DNA from: Klebsiella pneumoniae
GTDB lineage: Bacteria > Pseudomonadota > Gammaproteobacteria > Pseudomonadales > UBA5518
Direction of reading: 5' to 3'
DNA: 64,000 nt
Assembly: GCA_945862145.1 (NCBI GenBank)
Contig: CAMAXE010000001.1
Location: 1-64,000 of the forward strand
Made by a program: the position numbers and the translations under genes. This document shows positions 50,012-58,425 of the stretch, one piece after another. The notes beneath the pieces are model-generated. The model was not told the origin of the DNA. It saw only the letters and a list, made by a program, of their open reading frames with translations, and searched no databases. Position 1 is the first letter of the stretch, and each line of letters opens with the position of its first letter.

Positions 50012-51334
50012 ATGACCAATCCGCACATCAAGACCGAGCTTCCCGGGCCCAAGGCACGCGCACTCATCGAGCGCGACGCACAGGTGATCTCGCCCTCGTA
50101 TCCGCGTGATTACCCCTTTGTGATGTCGCACGGCCGCGGCGCCGAGGTGTGGGATGTCGACGGCAACCGCTTCCTCGATTTTGCTGCCGGCATTGCGGTT
50201 TGCTCGACGGGACATGCGCATCCGGCGGTTGTCGCCGCGATCCGCGAGGCTGCGGAGAAGTTCATCCATATCTCGAGCGACTACTGGCACGAGTACCAGG
50301 TGCGCCTCGGCGAACGCATGAACGAGCTATCGCCTTTTGGCGAGCCGGCGATGAGCTTCATGTGCCAGAGCGGCACCGAGGCGGTCGAGGGCTCGCTGAA
50401 GCTCGCGCGTTACGTCACCGGGCGTAGCCGGTTCATCGGTTTTTACGGCGGATTCCACGGCCGCACCATGGGCTCTCTCGCCTTCACCTCGAGCAAATAC
50501 ACGCAGCAGAAGGGCTTCTTCCCGACCATGTCGGGGGTCACCCACATTCCCTACCCGAATCCGTATCGGCCGCTATTTGCCGGCGCCGACCAGGGACACG
50601 CAGTACTCGATTATCTGGAGAACGTGGTGTTCCGGTCCAACGTGCCGGCCGACGAGGTCGCGGGCATCTTGGTCGAACCCTTCCAGGGTGAAGGCGGCTA
50701 CATCACGCCGCCTGACGGCTTCTTGCAGGGACTGCGCGCGCTCTGCGATCGCCACGGCATCATGCTGATCTTCGACGAAGTGCAGACCGGCATCGGGCGA
50801 ACCGGAAAGATGTTCGCGGCCGAGCACTACGGTGTTGCCGCCGACATCATGAGCCTCGCCAAGGGGCTTGGTTCCGGTATGCCGATCGGGTTGGTGGTGG
50901 CGAAAAAACGTCATATGGAGAAATGGGCCCGCGGTGCGCACGGCAACACCTATGGCGGCAACCCGCTTTGCTGCGCGGCGGCCCTGGCAACGCTCGATGC
51001 GGTTGAGGGCGGCCTGATGAAAAACGCCGCCGACGTTGGCGAATACGTGCTCGGCAAGCTGCGCGCGATGCAGGAGCGCTTCGACTGCATCGGCGAGGTG
51101 CGCGGCACTGGCTTGTGGATCGGGATGGAGCTCGTTAAGTCGAAGGCCTGCAAGACGCCCGCAGCCGCGCTCTGCGACAGGTTGCTCACCCGCGGGTTCC
51201 ACAACGGCTTGCTGCTGCTTAACTGCGGGCAGAGCACGCTGCGGCTAATGCCGCCGCTGATGATCGATCGCGCCACGGCCGATGAGGCCCTCGTGTTGCT
51301 GGAGCGCAGCCTGCACGAAGCCCTGGAGGCCTGA
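50012..51334 (+). CDS. Class-III aminotransferase, 4-aminobutyrate aminotransferase (GabT)-like
   Basis: 440 aa. GabT group: DVDGNRFLDFAAGIAVCSTGHAHP, CQSGTEAVEGSLKLARYVTGRSRFIGFYGGFHGRT, VEPFQGEGGYITPP, LIFDEVQTGIGRTGKMFA and PLP Lys in SLAKGLGSGMPIG. It should transfer the terminal amino group of an omega-amino acid such as 4-aminobutyrate or 5-aminovalerate to a 2-oxo acid. Start at 50012 after the subunit-B stop; upstream frame is the antisense-like shadow of subunit B. With the ALDH and CoA-transferase genes it forms an omega-amino-acid degradation set. Confidence 0.92.
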   Translation: MTNPHIKTELPGPKARALIERDAQVISPSYPRDYPFVMSHGRGAEVWDVDGNRFLDFAAGIAVCSTGHAHPAVVAAIREAAEKFIHISSDYWHEYQVRLGERMNELSPFGEPAMSFMCQSGTEAVEGSLKLARYVTGRSRFIGFYGGFHGRTMGSLAFTSSKYTQQKGFFPTMSGVTHIPYPNPYRPLFAGADQGHAVLDYLENVVFRSNVPADEVAGILVEPFQGEGGYITPPDGFLQGLRALCDRHGIMLIFDEVQTGIGRTGKMFAAEHYGVAADIMSLAKGLGSGMPIGLVVAKKRHMEKWARGAHGNTYGGNPLCCAAALATLDAVEGGLMKNAADVGEYVLGKLRAMQERFDCIGEVRGTGLWIGMELVKSKACKTPAAALCDRLLTRGFHNGLLLLNCGQSTLRLMPPLMIDRATADEALVLLERSLHEALEA

Positions 51335-51336
51335 GC

Positions 51337-53937
51337 ATGCCGACGCTCACGCCTAAGTGGGGCTGGATTAAATGGGGTCTGACCCCATTTGTTTTACGGA
51401 AGCGCGCGATTAAATGGGGTCTGACCCCATTTTTTTTGTCAGTGGCGGTGGGGGCGCAGGCGGCGCGCGAGCCGGTGCTGAAGGACGTCACCCTGCCGCA
51501 TGCCTACTACTGGCGCGAGCTCTACATGCCGCAGCTGACCAGCGGGCCCTCGGCGGCGGATTTCACGCCCGACGGCAGGGCAGTGGTCTACAGCATGGCC
51601 GGCTCGCTGTGGCTGCAGCAGCTGGACAGCGACACTGCGCGGGAGCTCACCGCAGGTCCCGGATACGACTACCAGCCTGACGTTTCGCCCGATGGTCGGC
51701 ATGTGGTTTTTACGCGGCAGGATCACGACTCGCTCGAGCTCGTCGAACTCGACCTGCAGAGCGGCAGCGAGCGCCCGCTGACCCGCGACAATGCCGCCGC
51801 CGTGGAGCCGCGCTACTCGCCTGACGGCAAGCGCATCGTGTTCGTGTCCTCGCGCGAGAACGGGCGCTTCACCCTGTATCTCGCGGAGCGCGGTGAGACC
51901 GGGCTGCTCGCGGCCAAACGTCTCTTCGCCGAGCACGAGGAAAAGACGCTGCGGCGCTATTACTACTCGCCGTTCGATCATGTGATCAATCCAGCGTGGA
52001 GCCCGGATGGGCAGACGCTCTACTTCGTGGGCAACCGCGGTCTCGCCTGGGGCAGCGGCGACATCTGGTCGGCGCGCCTCGATGCGCCGGAGCAATGGAC
52101 CCGAGTGCTTGCCGAGGAGACCACCTGGTCGGCCCGACCGGAACCCTCGCCCGAGGGCAATCGGATCCTGTATTCGAGCTACCAGGGGCGTCAGTGGCAT
52201 CAGCTCTGGCTCACCACGCCGCGGGGCGAAACGCCGCTGCCGCTCACCTTCGGGGAGTTCGATCGTCGCAACGCGCGCTGGTCTCCCGATGGCAGCCAGG
52301 TGTTGTTCATCAGTAACGAAACAGGTAACACGAGCCTCCAGGTGCTGCAGACTGTGGGCGGCGATTCCCGCGAGATTCTGGCGCGCAAGCGCATCTGGCG
52401 CCGGCCCATGCAGGTGTTGGGGCTCAACCTGCGCGATACCCGCGGTGAGCCGCTCGATGCGCGTTTGAGCGTGTTGGGTGCCGATGGTCGTCACTACGCG
52501 CCGGGCAATGCCTGGATGCGCGCCGACGACAGTTTCGACCGCGCCACCCAGCAGCATGAAATCCACTATTTCGACTGCCCGGGCGAGTGCGCACTCGTGG
52601 TGCCGCGCGGCAAGGTGGATGTCGTGGCACAGTCGGGCTTCGAACGCGTGATTCTCCAGCGGCAGCTCGAGATCGGCACGGAAGACAGCTTCCTGGATCT
52701 GGAACTCGACGATAACGCGCTGCCTACGAGCTATGGCGAGTGGATCAGCCTCGACCAGCACGTGCACATGAATTACGGCGGGCACTACCGCAGTACCTTC
52801 GAGACCCTCGGCGCCGCAGCGAGGGCCGAGGATCTCGATGTGATCTACAGCCTGGTGGTCAACAAGGAGCAGCGCGTCAACGATATCGCCGACTTCCGCC
52901 CGGAGCCGGTGAACATCGGCCCGACACGTATCGTGCCTGCGCAGGAGTTCCACACGAGCTATTGGGGGCACACCGCGCTGCTGCATCTCGACAAGCACCT
53001 GCTCACGCCGGATTTTTCCGCCTACCGGCATACGGCGCTCGCCTCGCCGTGGCCCCACAACGGCGTGGTGGCGGATCTCGCGCATGCGCAAGGCGCGATT
53101 TTTGGCTACGTGCATCCTTTCGACTGGGTCATCGACCCCGCCAAGGACGCCACGCTCACTCACGCGCTGCCAGCCGACGTGGCGCACGGCAAGGTCGATT
53201 ACCTCGAGGTGATCTCCTTTGCCGAACACCGCTCCACCGCCGATGCCTGGCACCGCTTGCTCAACCTCGGGTTCCGCCTCCCGGCGGGCGCCGGGACCGA
53301 CGCGATGGCGAACTACGCGTCGCTCCGCGGACCGGTAGGCTTGAACCGGGTGTACCTCAACCAGAGCGATCGCAGCGCCGAGGCACTGAAGCGCGGCATC
53401 CGCGAGGGACGTGGCTTTGTCAGCAACGGTCCGCTGCTCGGTTTCCGGCTGGCGGAAAAACCCCCCGGCGACGTGATCGCGCTCCCTGCGGCAGGCAAGG
53501 CCTCCTACAGGCTCTCGTTGCGCAGCCCCGTGCCCGTCCAGAGCGTCGAGATACTGGTGAATGGCAAGGTCGCGGCCACGCTGCGCCCGGACAAGACTGG
53601 CAGCGGTGATTGGGCGGGCACGGTGAGTCTGCGCGAAAGCGGCTGGGTGCTCGCCCAGGTCACGGGCAAACCCACACCGTTGCTGCTCGACATGTATCCG
53701 TTCGCCACCACCAACCCCGTCTGGGTCGAGGTGGCAGGAAAACCCGCGCGCTCGCCGGGCGATGCCGCGTACTTCAGCGCCTGGATCGACCGCGTCATCG
53801 CGGACGCCGCCGCGCGCACCGACTGGAACACCGATGAAGAAAAGCGTCGCACGCTCGAGTATCTGACTGCGGGGCGGGCGCGTTTTGATGCCATGCGGGA
53901 GCCGCCTGCGCGCCGCCGCAACGGGAGTGAGCCATGA
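51337..53937 (+). CDS. Secreted TolB-propeller / CehA-type PHP metallohydrolase
   Basis: 866 aa. The N-terminus (about residues 1-42) is an unusual signal peptide containing two translated copies of a palindromic repeat (IKWGLTPF twice), ending in VAVGAQA. Residues about 60-380 are a TolB-like beta-propeller (ADFTPDGRAVVYSM, DVSPDGRHVVFTRQ, YSPDGKRIVFVSS, WSPDGSQVLFIS). Residues about 465-720 are a CehA/McbA-like metallohydrolase (DQHVHMNYGGHY, EFHTSYWGHTALLHL, GYVHPFDW, AGTDAM). It probably hydrolyses an amide or ester outside the cytoplasm. GGAGG lies before 51337, supporting this start. Its stop overlaps the AmaB-like gene (ATGA). Confidence 0.85.
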   Translation: MPTLTPKWGWIKWGLTPFVLRKRAIKWGLTPFFLSVAVGAQAAREPVLKDVTLPHAYYWRELYMPQLTSGPSAADFTPDGRAVVYSMAGSLWLQQLDSDTARELTAGPGYDYQPDVSPDGRHVVFTRQDHDSLELVELDLQSGSERPLTRDNAAAVEPRYSPDGKRIVFVSSRENGRFTLYLAERGETGLLAAKRLFAEHEEKTLRRYYYSPFDHVINPAWSPDGQTLYFVGNRGLAWGSGDIWSARLDAPEQWTRVLAEETTWSARPEPSPEGNRILYSSYQGRQWHQLWLTTPRGETPLPLTFGEFDRRNARWSPDGSQVLFISNETGNTSLQVLQTVGGDSREILARKRIWRRPMQVLGLNLRDTRGEPLDARLSVLGADGRHYAPGNAWMRADDSFDRATQQHEIHYFDCPGECALVVPRGKVDVVAQSGFERVILQRQLEIGTEDSFLDLELDDNALPTSYGEWISLDQHVHMNYGGHYRSTFETLGAAARAEDLDVIYSLVVNKEQRVNDIADFRPEPVNIGPTRIVPAQEFHTSYWGHTALLHLDKHLLTPDFSAYRHTALASPWPHNGVVADLAHAQGAIFGYVHPFDWVIDPAKDATLTHALPADVAHGKVDYLEVISFAEHRSTADAWHRLLNLGFRLPAGAGTDAMANYASLRGPVGLNRVYLNQSDRSAEALKRGIREGRGFVSNGPLLGFRLAEKPPGDVIALPAAGKASYRLSLRSPVPVQSVEILVNGKVAATLRPDKTGSGDWAGTVSLRESGWVLAQVTGKPTPLLLDMYPFATTNPVWVEVAGKPARSPGDAAYFSAWIDRVIADAAARTDWNTDEEKRRTLEYLTAGRARFDAMREPPARRRNGSEP
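51366..51432. repeat. Two copies of a GGGGTC-TGACCCC palindrome inside a signal-peptide coding region
   Basis: AAATGGGGTC, T, GACCCCATTT at 51370-51390 and again at 51412-51432, each preceded by GATT. A partial relative (AAGTGGGGCT) lies just upstream. Such palindromes are widespread interspersed repeats in proteobacteria, usually intergenic. Here they are in frame and translated. Confidence 0.88.
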
Positions 53938-55460
53938 GTGTCATGAGCAGTCTTGGGATACGTGCTGATGAGCCGGGCGCCTGCTCGGGCCCGAGGGCCT
54001 GGCACGCCGTCGATGGCGCTGAGCGCCTCGAATCACGCAATCCCGCCAGCGGCGACTTGCTCGGCAGCGTGCGCTGCGCAGGCGCCGAAGACTACGCGCG
54101 CGTGCTGCGCAGTGCCCAAGACGCCGCGCTCGCCTGGCGCCTCGTGCCCGCGCCCAAGCGCGGCGAGATGGTGCGCCAGATCGGCGAAGCCCTGCGCGTG
54201 CACAAGGATGCGCTCGGCTCGCTGGTGGCGCTCGAGGTGGGCAAGATCAAAGCCGAGGGCGATGGCGAAGTCCAGGAAATGATCGACATGGCCGACTTTG
54301 CCGTCGGTCAGAGCCGCATGCTTTATGGTCTGTCGATGCACTCCGAGCGTCCTGATCACGCGATGCGCGAGCTGTGGCATCCGCTCGGCGTGGTGGGCGT
54401 CATGAGCGCCTTCAACTTCCCGGTGGCGGTGTGGAGCTGGAACGCGTTTCTGGCGGCGATCTGTGGCAATGCAACAGTCTGGAAACCCTCGCCCAAGGCG
54501 CCACTCACCGCCATCGCCGTGCAGAAAATCTGCAATGCGGTACTGGAGCGCTGCGGCGCACCGCCCGTGTTCCAGTTGCTGGTGGATGGACCAGCCAACG
54601 CGCTGGCGCAGCGGCTGGTCGATGATCCCGCCGTCGCGCTGCTGTCCTTCACCGGCTCCTCGCGCGTGGGTCGCGAGGTCGCTATGCGCGTGGCGGGGCG
54701 CTTCGGCAAATGCCTGCTGGAGCTCTCGGGCAACAACGCGATCATCGTGGATCATGATGCTGCGCTCGAACTCGCGGTGCCTGCCATTGCCTTTGGTGCG
54801 GTGGGCACCGCGGGGCAGCGCTGTACGAGCACCCGGCGCCTGCTGGTGCATCGTTCCCGCGAGGGAGCTCTGGTTGGCGCGCTGGCATCGGCCTACGCAC
54901 AGGTGCGCGTGGGCGACCCCATGGATCCCGCAACGCTGATGGGGCCGCTGATCGATGCGCCGGCAGTGGCCTCTTTCGAGGCCGTCGTGGCCGCGGCGCT
55001 CGCCGAAGGCGCTGAACTGGTCTGCGGCGGGAAACGTCTGCCGGGCCCGGGTCATTTCGTGCAGCCCACGATTTTCCGCGCGCGTAACGACATGGCCTGC
55101 GTGCAGCGGGAAACCTTCGGCCCGATTCTCTACGTGATGCCCTTCGACACGCTGGAAGAGGCCATCGCCATGAACAATGCCTCTCGATTCGGCTTGTCCT
55201 CGGCGCTGTTCACCAGCAACCTGTGCAGCGCCGAGCGCTGGCTCTCCGCTGCCGGCTCGGACTGCGGCATCGCCAACGTCAACATCGGCACCAGCGGTGC
55301 CGAAATAGGCGGGGCCTTCGGCGGCGAGAAAGAGACTGGCGGCGGGCGCGAGGCGGGCTCGGATGCCTGGAAAGCGTATATGCGGCGCCAGACGAGTACG
55401 GTGTTTCACGGCGAGCGCCCGGTGTTGGCTCAGGGCATCGAGTTCCGGCTCCCGGGCTGA
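53934..55460 (+). CDS. amaB: Aldehyde dehydrogenase of the ALDH7 / AmaB group (2-aminoadipate-6-semialdehyde type)
   Basis: 508 aa. LELSGNNAIIVDHDAALELAVP with catalytic Glu, GTAGQRCTSTRRLLVH with catalytic Cys, and the diagnostic ALDH7 end NVNIGTSGAEIGGAFGGEKETGGGREAGSDAWK. ALDH7/AmaB oxidises delta1-piperideine-6-carboxylate (2-aminoadipate 6-semialdehyde) to 2-aminoadipate in lysine degradation. The gene overlaps the hydrolase gene by four bases. Its presence, with a lysine 2,3-aminomutase gene 8 kb to the right, argues for lysine-related metabolism; the exact substrate is inference. Confidence 0.87.
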   Translation: MSVMSSLGIRADEPGACSGPRAWHAVDGAERLESRNPASGDLLGSVRCAGAEDYARVLRSAQDAALAWRLVPAPKRGEMVRQIGEALRVHKDALGSLVALEVGKIKAEGDGEVQEMIDMADFAVGQSRMLYGLSMHSERPDHAMRELWHPLGVVGVMSAFNFPVAVWSWNAFLAAICGNATVWKPSPKAPLTAIAVQKICNAVLERCGAPPVFQLLVDGPANALAQRLVDDPAVALLSFTGSSRVGREVAMRVAGRFGKCLLELSGNNAIIVDHDAALELAVPAIAFGAVGTAGQRCTSTRRLLVHRSREGALVGALASAYAQVRVGDPMDPATLMGPLIDAPAVASFEAVVAAALAEGAELVCGGKRLPGPGHFVQPTIFRARNDMACVQRETFGPILYVMPFDTLEEAIAMNNASRFGLSSALFTSNLCSAERWLSAAGSDCGIANVNIGTSGAEIGGAFGGEKETGGGREAGSDAWKAYMRRQTSTVFHGERPVLAQGIEFRLPG

Positions 55461-55528
55461 CGCATTTTCATTCCGGGCGTGACGGGAGAGTTTTCGCCCT
55501 GCGCCCTTTCACGGCAGAGGTACATGTG

Positions 55529-56197
55529 ATGGATCTTTCAGGAAAGCGCGTGGTGGTCACGGGCGCCAACGGTGCCCTCGGGCGTGCGGTGGTCGCTCGT
55601 GCGCGCGAAATGGGCGCAGAGCTTCTGCAACTCGATATCGCTTTCCCGCCGGATGCAGGCCGCGACTGCCATGTGGTGGACCTGGTCGATGCGTCGGCGA
55701 CATCTGCGCTTTTCGCGGGGCTTGGCCGCGTCGATGTCCTCTTGAACATTGCCGGCGGATTCAGCATGGGTCCCCAGACTTGGGAAGTGGCCGATGCCGA
55801 CTGGGAGCAGATGTTCGCCATCAACGTGCACACGCTGCAGAACGCGGTGCGTGCGGTGGTGCCGGGCATGATCGCTGTGGGGCGCGGGAGCATCGTCAAC
55901 GTGGGCGCTCTGGGCGCCTTGAAGGGCCTGCCTCGCATGAGTGCGTACACCGCAGCCAAGAGCGTGGTGATGCGCCTCACAGAGAGCCTTTCGGCGGAAC
56001 TGAAGGACAAGGGCATCAACGTGAACGCGGTCCTGCCCAGCCTGATCGACACGCCGCGCAACCGCGCTGATATGCCAGGCGCGGATTACTCCCGGTGGCT
56101 GAAGCCCGAGGATCTGGCCAACGTGATGTGTTTTCTGGGCAGTGACGCGGCCCGTGCGGTGCACGGGGCGCTCGTTCCGGTGAGCGCGCTGGTCTAG
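55529..56197 (+). CDS. Short-chain dehydrogenase/reductase lacking the usual catalytic serine
   Basis: 222 aa. TGANGALGRAVVARA cofactor loop, NIAGGFSMG in place of NNAG, and YTAAKS as the Tyr-X3-Lys motif. Where the catalytic Ser normally sits the sequence reads NVGALGALKG, with no Ser at the expected place, so activity may be altered. C-terminal ARAVHGALVPVSALV is a short version of the SDR end. It starts 68 bp after the AmaB-like gene and is convergent with the TauE-like gene. Confidence 0.82.
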   Translation: MDLSGKRVVVTGANGALGRAVVARAREMGAELLQLDIAFPPDAGRDCHVVDLVDASATSALFAGLGRVDVLLNIAGGFSMGPQTWEVADADWEQMFAINVHTLQNAVRAVVPGMIAVGRGSIVNVGALGALKGLPRMSAYTAAKSVVMRLTESLSAELKDKGINVNAVLPSLIDTPRNRADMPGADYSRWLKPEDLANVMCFLGSDAARAVHGALVPVSALV

Positions 56198-56202
56198 CAA
56201 CC

Positions 56203-56964
56203 CTAGGCGAACATGGCCGCAGCGCTCGCGGCAATCGTCATCAGGAGCAGGAACCATCGCAGCAGGCGTGGGCTCGCCTTCACCGCGATCCGTACCGCGA
56301 TCGAGGCTCCCACCATGGTTGCCGCACCCAGCACCAGTCCCGGTATCCAGCGCACCAGTCCGTCGACGATGAATATGCCCAGCGCCACCAGCGTGAAAGC
56401 GCAGGTGCATACCACCTTCAGCGCGTTGCCTCTCAGCAGGTCGTAGCGCAGCGTCCCGCAGAGCACCGTGATCAGCACGAAACCCACCCCCGCGTGCACG
56501 AAACCGCCGTAGACGCCCGCCAAAAACAGCCCCCACCACGCGTGGGGCCGCTCGGCCACCTTGAAGGGAACAGTGCCTGCGGGTGGCTCCACGATATCGG
56601 GGCGAACCAGTATCAGTAGCGCGCAGCCAATCATGGTTGCGAGCAGCACGGGCTTCAGCGAGGCCGCTGGCATCCAGGCCGCGAGCAGGGCGCCCACTGC
56701 GCCACCGACCAGGTTCGGCAGCAACACGGGCCACAGGTCGCTCGTGTCGAGCTTGCCCCGGGTGCTGAATCCTCGCATGGCCACCAGCGACTGCAGGAAA
56801 ACGCCCACGCGGTTGGTGGCGTTGGCGATGTCAGCGGGCATCCCGAGCAGCATCAGTGCTGGGATGGTCAGATTTGAGCCGCCACCGGCGAGGGTGTTGA
56901 TGATGCCCGCAAGCACGCCAGTGACCAGCAGAACGGCGTAGCCTACGGTGTCGACGTCGTGCAT
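56203..56964 (-). CDS. TauE/SafE-family membrane transporter
   Basis: 253 aa. Eight predicted hydrophobic segments; first repeat LVTGVLAGIINTLAGGGSNLTIPALMLLGMPADIANATNRVG, second repeat GLFLAGVYGGFVHAGVGFVLI, both with the GG-S-rich re-entrant motif of sulfite/sulfonate exporters (DUF81). The frame opens at a TTG eight codons upstream; the ATG at 56964 fits the domain start better. It exports sulfite or organic acids. Convergent with the SDR gene. Confidence 0.9.
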   Translation of the reverse strand: MHDVDTVGYAVLLVTGVLAGIINTLAGGGSNLTIPALMLLGMPADIANATNRVGVFLQSLVAMRGFSTRGKLDTSDLWPVLLPNLVGGAVGALLAAWMPAASLKPVLLATMIGCALLILVRPDIVEPPAGTVPFKVAERPHAWWGLFLAGVYGGFVHAGVGFVLITVLCGTLRYDLLRGNALKVVCTCAFTLVALGIFIVDGLVRWIPGLVLGAATMVGASIAVRIAVKASPRLLRWFLLLMTIAASAAAMFA

Positions 56965-57072
56965 GCGCTGGTTGCCGTGGTGGTGCAAGACGACATGATA
57001 GGCCCCTCGTGCGGGGCTACGATTGCAAACTCGTCCCTGCCTGCGGTGTGTGGGTGTCCGCTGTAGCAGCGC

Positions 57073-58119
57073 TCAAGCCTTTGGCATGCGCTCGTAGACC
57101 TTGCGCTCGGCGATGGACGCGGGCACCTCGGCACGATCCACGTAGAACTGCGCGTACCACTGGCGCAGCTTGTGGATCGGCCCGTCGCCGTCACAGAGCA
57201 GCGGGTTGTCGACGCGGCACTTGGTGTGCCAGATCTCGACATCCTGGAAGAAGGCGAAGCGGTTGGCTTCGGCGTAGCCGGCCACTACGGCGGCGTTTTG
57301 CTCATCGTTAAGCCCCGGGTCCTTGCGCACCAGCACACCGAAGCGCAGATCGAAGCTCTCGGTGTCGATGGGCACGTGGCTCACCAGGAGCCGCACTTCC
57401 ATGTCCACGCCGTCGAATTTGCCGCTCTGGTAGGTGAGCATGTAGGCCGGTCCGTGGTAGATCGCCCGCGAGAAGAGTTCGCTGCCCTCGGCAAGGCGTT
57501 CGCTGTGACCCCAGAACTCCTGCGTGTAGTTGTGGCCCTCGACGATATTGCGAAAGCGCGTGCAGGCGGCTCCATGCACCGTCGGGAAGTGCGCCCAGTC
57601 GGCCATGTTGTCGACCAGTTCGCGGGCGTTGGTGTGGATGGTCATCTTTTCAATGTGCCAGTCGGACCAGTCCTCGCTGAAGCAATGCTCCTCCTGTGGG
57701 GGGCGTTGTTCCGGGATCGGTGGCCCGTTCTCGGGGTCGTTCCACACGAAGAGCAGGTGGTTTTCCTCCAGCGTGGGCCATGACTTGATCAGCGCTTTTG
57801 CCGGGATGCGCGTGGCGTAGGGAATATGATCGCAGCGGCCATCAGGGCCCCAACTCCAGGCGTGGAAAGGACACACGATGGAACTGCCGCAGACCTTGCC
57901 CTTGGCGAGGTTGCCGCCCATGTGCGGGCAGAAGGCATCCATCACGCGCACCTGCCCGTCCTCGCCGCGGTAGGCCACCAGTCGCGTACCGAAATAACTC
58001 AGCATTTGTGGTTCGGCCGTGTAATCCGCGGCCAGACCCAGACAGTGCCAACCACGCCCGTAACGCTCGGGGATCGTTGCGGCTTCGATCCGGTAGGGGG
58101 CGTCTTCGGCGTGTGTCAT
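57073..58119 (-). CDS. Rieske oxygenase, 3-ketosteroid 9alpha-hydroxylase oxygenase (KshA)-like
   Basis: 348 aa. Opens as KshA does (GWHCLGLAADY, GTRLVAYRGEDGQVRVMDAFCPHMGGNLAKG); Rieske ligands in FCPHMGG and VCPFHAW; mononuclear iron site DWAHFPTVH. The C-terminus VEIWHTKCRVDNPLLCDGDGPIHKLRQWYAQFYVD is almost the KshA consensus. KshA hydroxylates C9 of 3-ketosteroids with reductase KshB, which together with KstD breaks ring B. It stands alone here between TauE and a flavin-dehydrogenase remnant, 20 kb from the other Rieske gene. KshB was not found. Confidence 0.88.
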   Translation of the reverse strand: MTHAEDAPYRIEAATIPERYGRGWHCLGLAADYTAEPQMLSYFGTRLVAYRGEDGQVRVMDAFCPHMGGNLAKGKVCGSSIVCPFHAWSWGPDGRCDHIPYATRIPAKALIKSWPTLEENHLLFVWNDPENGPPIPEQRPPQEEHCFSEDWSDWHIEKMTIHTNARELVDNMADWAHFPTVHGAACTRFRNIVEGHNYTQEFWGHSERLAEGSELFSRAIYHGPAYMLTYQSGKFDGVDMEVRLLVSHVPIDTESFDLRFGVLVRKDPGLNDEQNAAVVAGYAEANRFAFFQDVEIWHTKCRVDNPLLCDGDGPIHKLRQWYAQFYVDRAEVPASIAERKVYERMPKA

Positions 58120-58179
58120 CGGGGGTGCCTCGCAGCGGGTAGCGACCAGTGAAATTCTGGTGCGTTGAGCATAGGGGGC

Positions 58180-58356
58180 TCAGCGCGCGTCGGGCATGGT
58201 CCGAACGGGTGATCCAGCCGCGCTAGCGCCGGCCAGTCGGCCGAATAACGTCACATCGCAGGCCGCGTAAGGCGGCTCCAGCGGGCGCAAGTAGTCCGGG
58301 TGTTTGCGAAGGAGCGGGTCGTGGCCCTCGCGCGCATGACGGTTGTAGCGGGAGAC
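58180..58356 (-). pseudogene. C-terminal remnant of a flavin dehydrogenase
   Basis: Minus-strand frame ending at the TGA 58182-58180: SRYNRHAREGHDPLLRKHPDYLRPLEPPYA then directly CDVTLFGRLAGASAAG. The first part matches the pre-C-terminal region of the FAD dehydrogenase at 20782 (NAHAAQGTDPRFHKAADWLAPLSTPPFA) and the second its last helix (ADATFFGRLAGRSVA). The FAD-binding segment between them, about 60 residues, is missing and the N-terminal part is absent. It is a deletion remnant in a 306-bp stretch that otherwise shows nothing. Confidence 0.6.
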
Positions 58357-58425
58357 AGCCTATGCGGCGCGCCGCCTGAATCAAGCCCCGCAACGCTTAC
58401 GTTGCCGCTGCGGAGCCCGATTGCT

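Noticed and set aside
51366-51432. Rho-independent terminator of the GabT-like gene
   Set aside because: The second palindrome is followed by a T run, but both copies lie inside the next coding frame downstream of its Shine-Dalgarno and start; termination there cannot be excluded but the translated reading is better supported.
51439-53253. 604-codon open frame opposite the propeller-PHP hydrolase gene
   Set aside because: Shadow of a real gene; His/Arg-rich with no domain.
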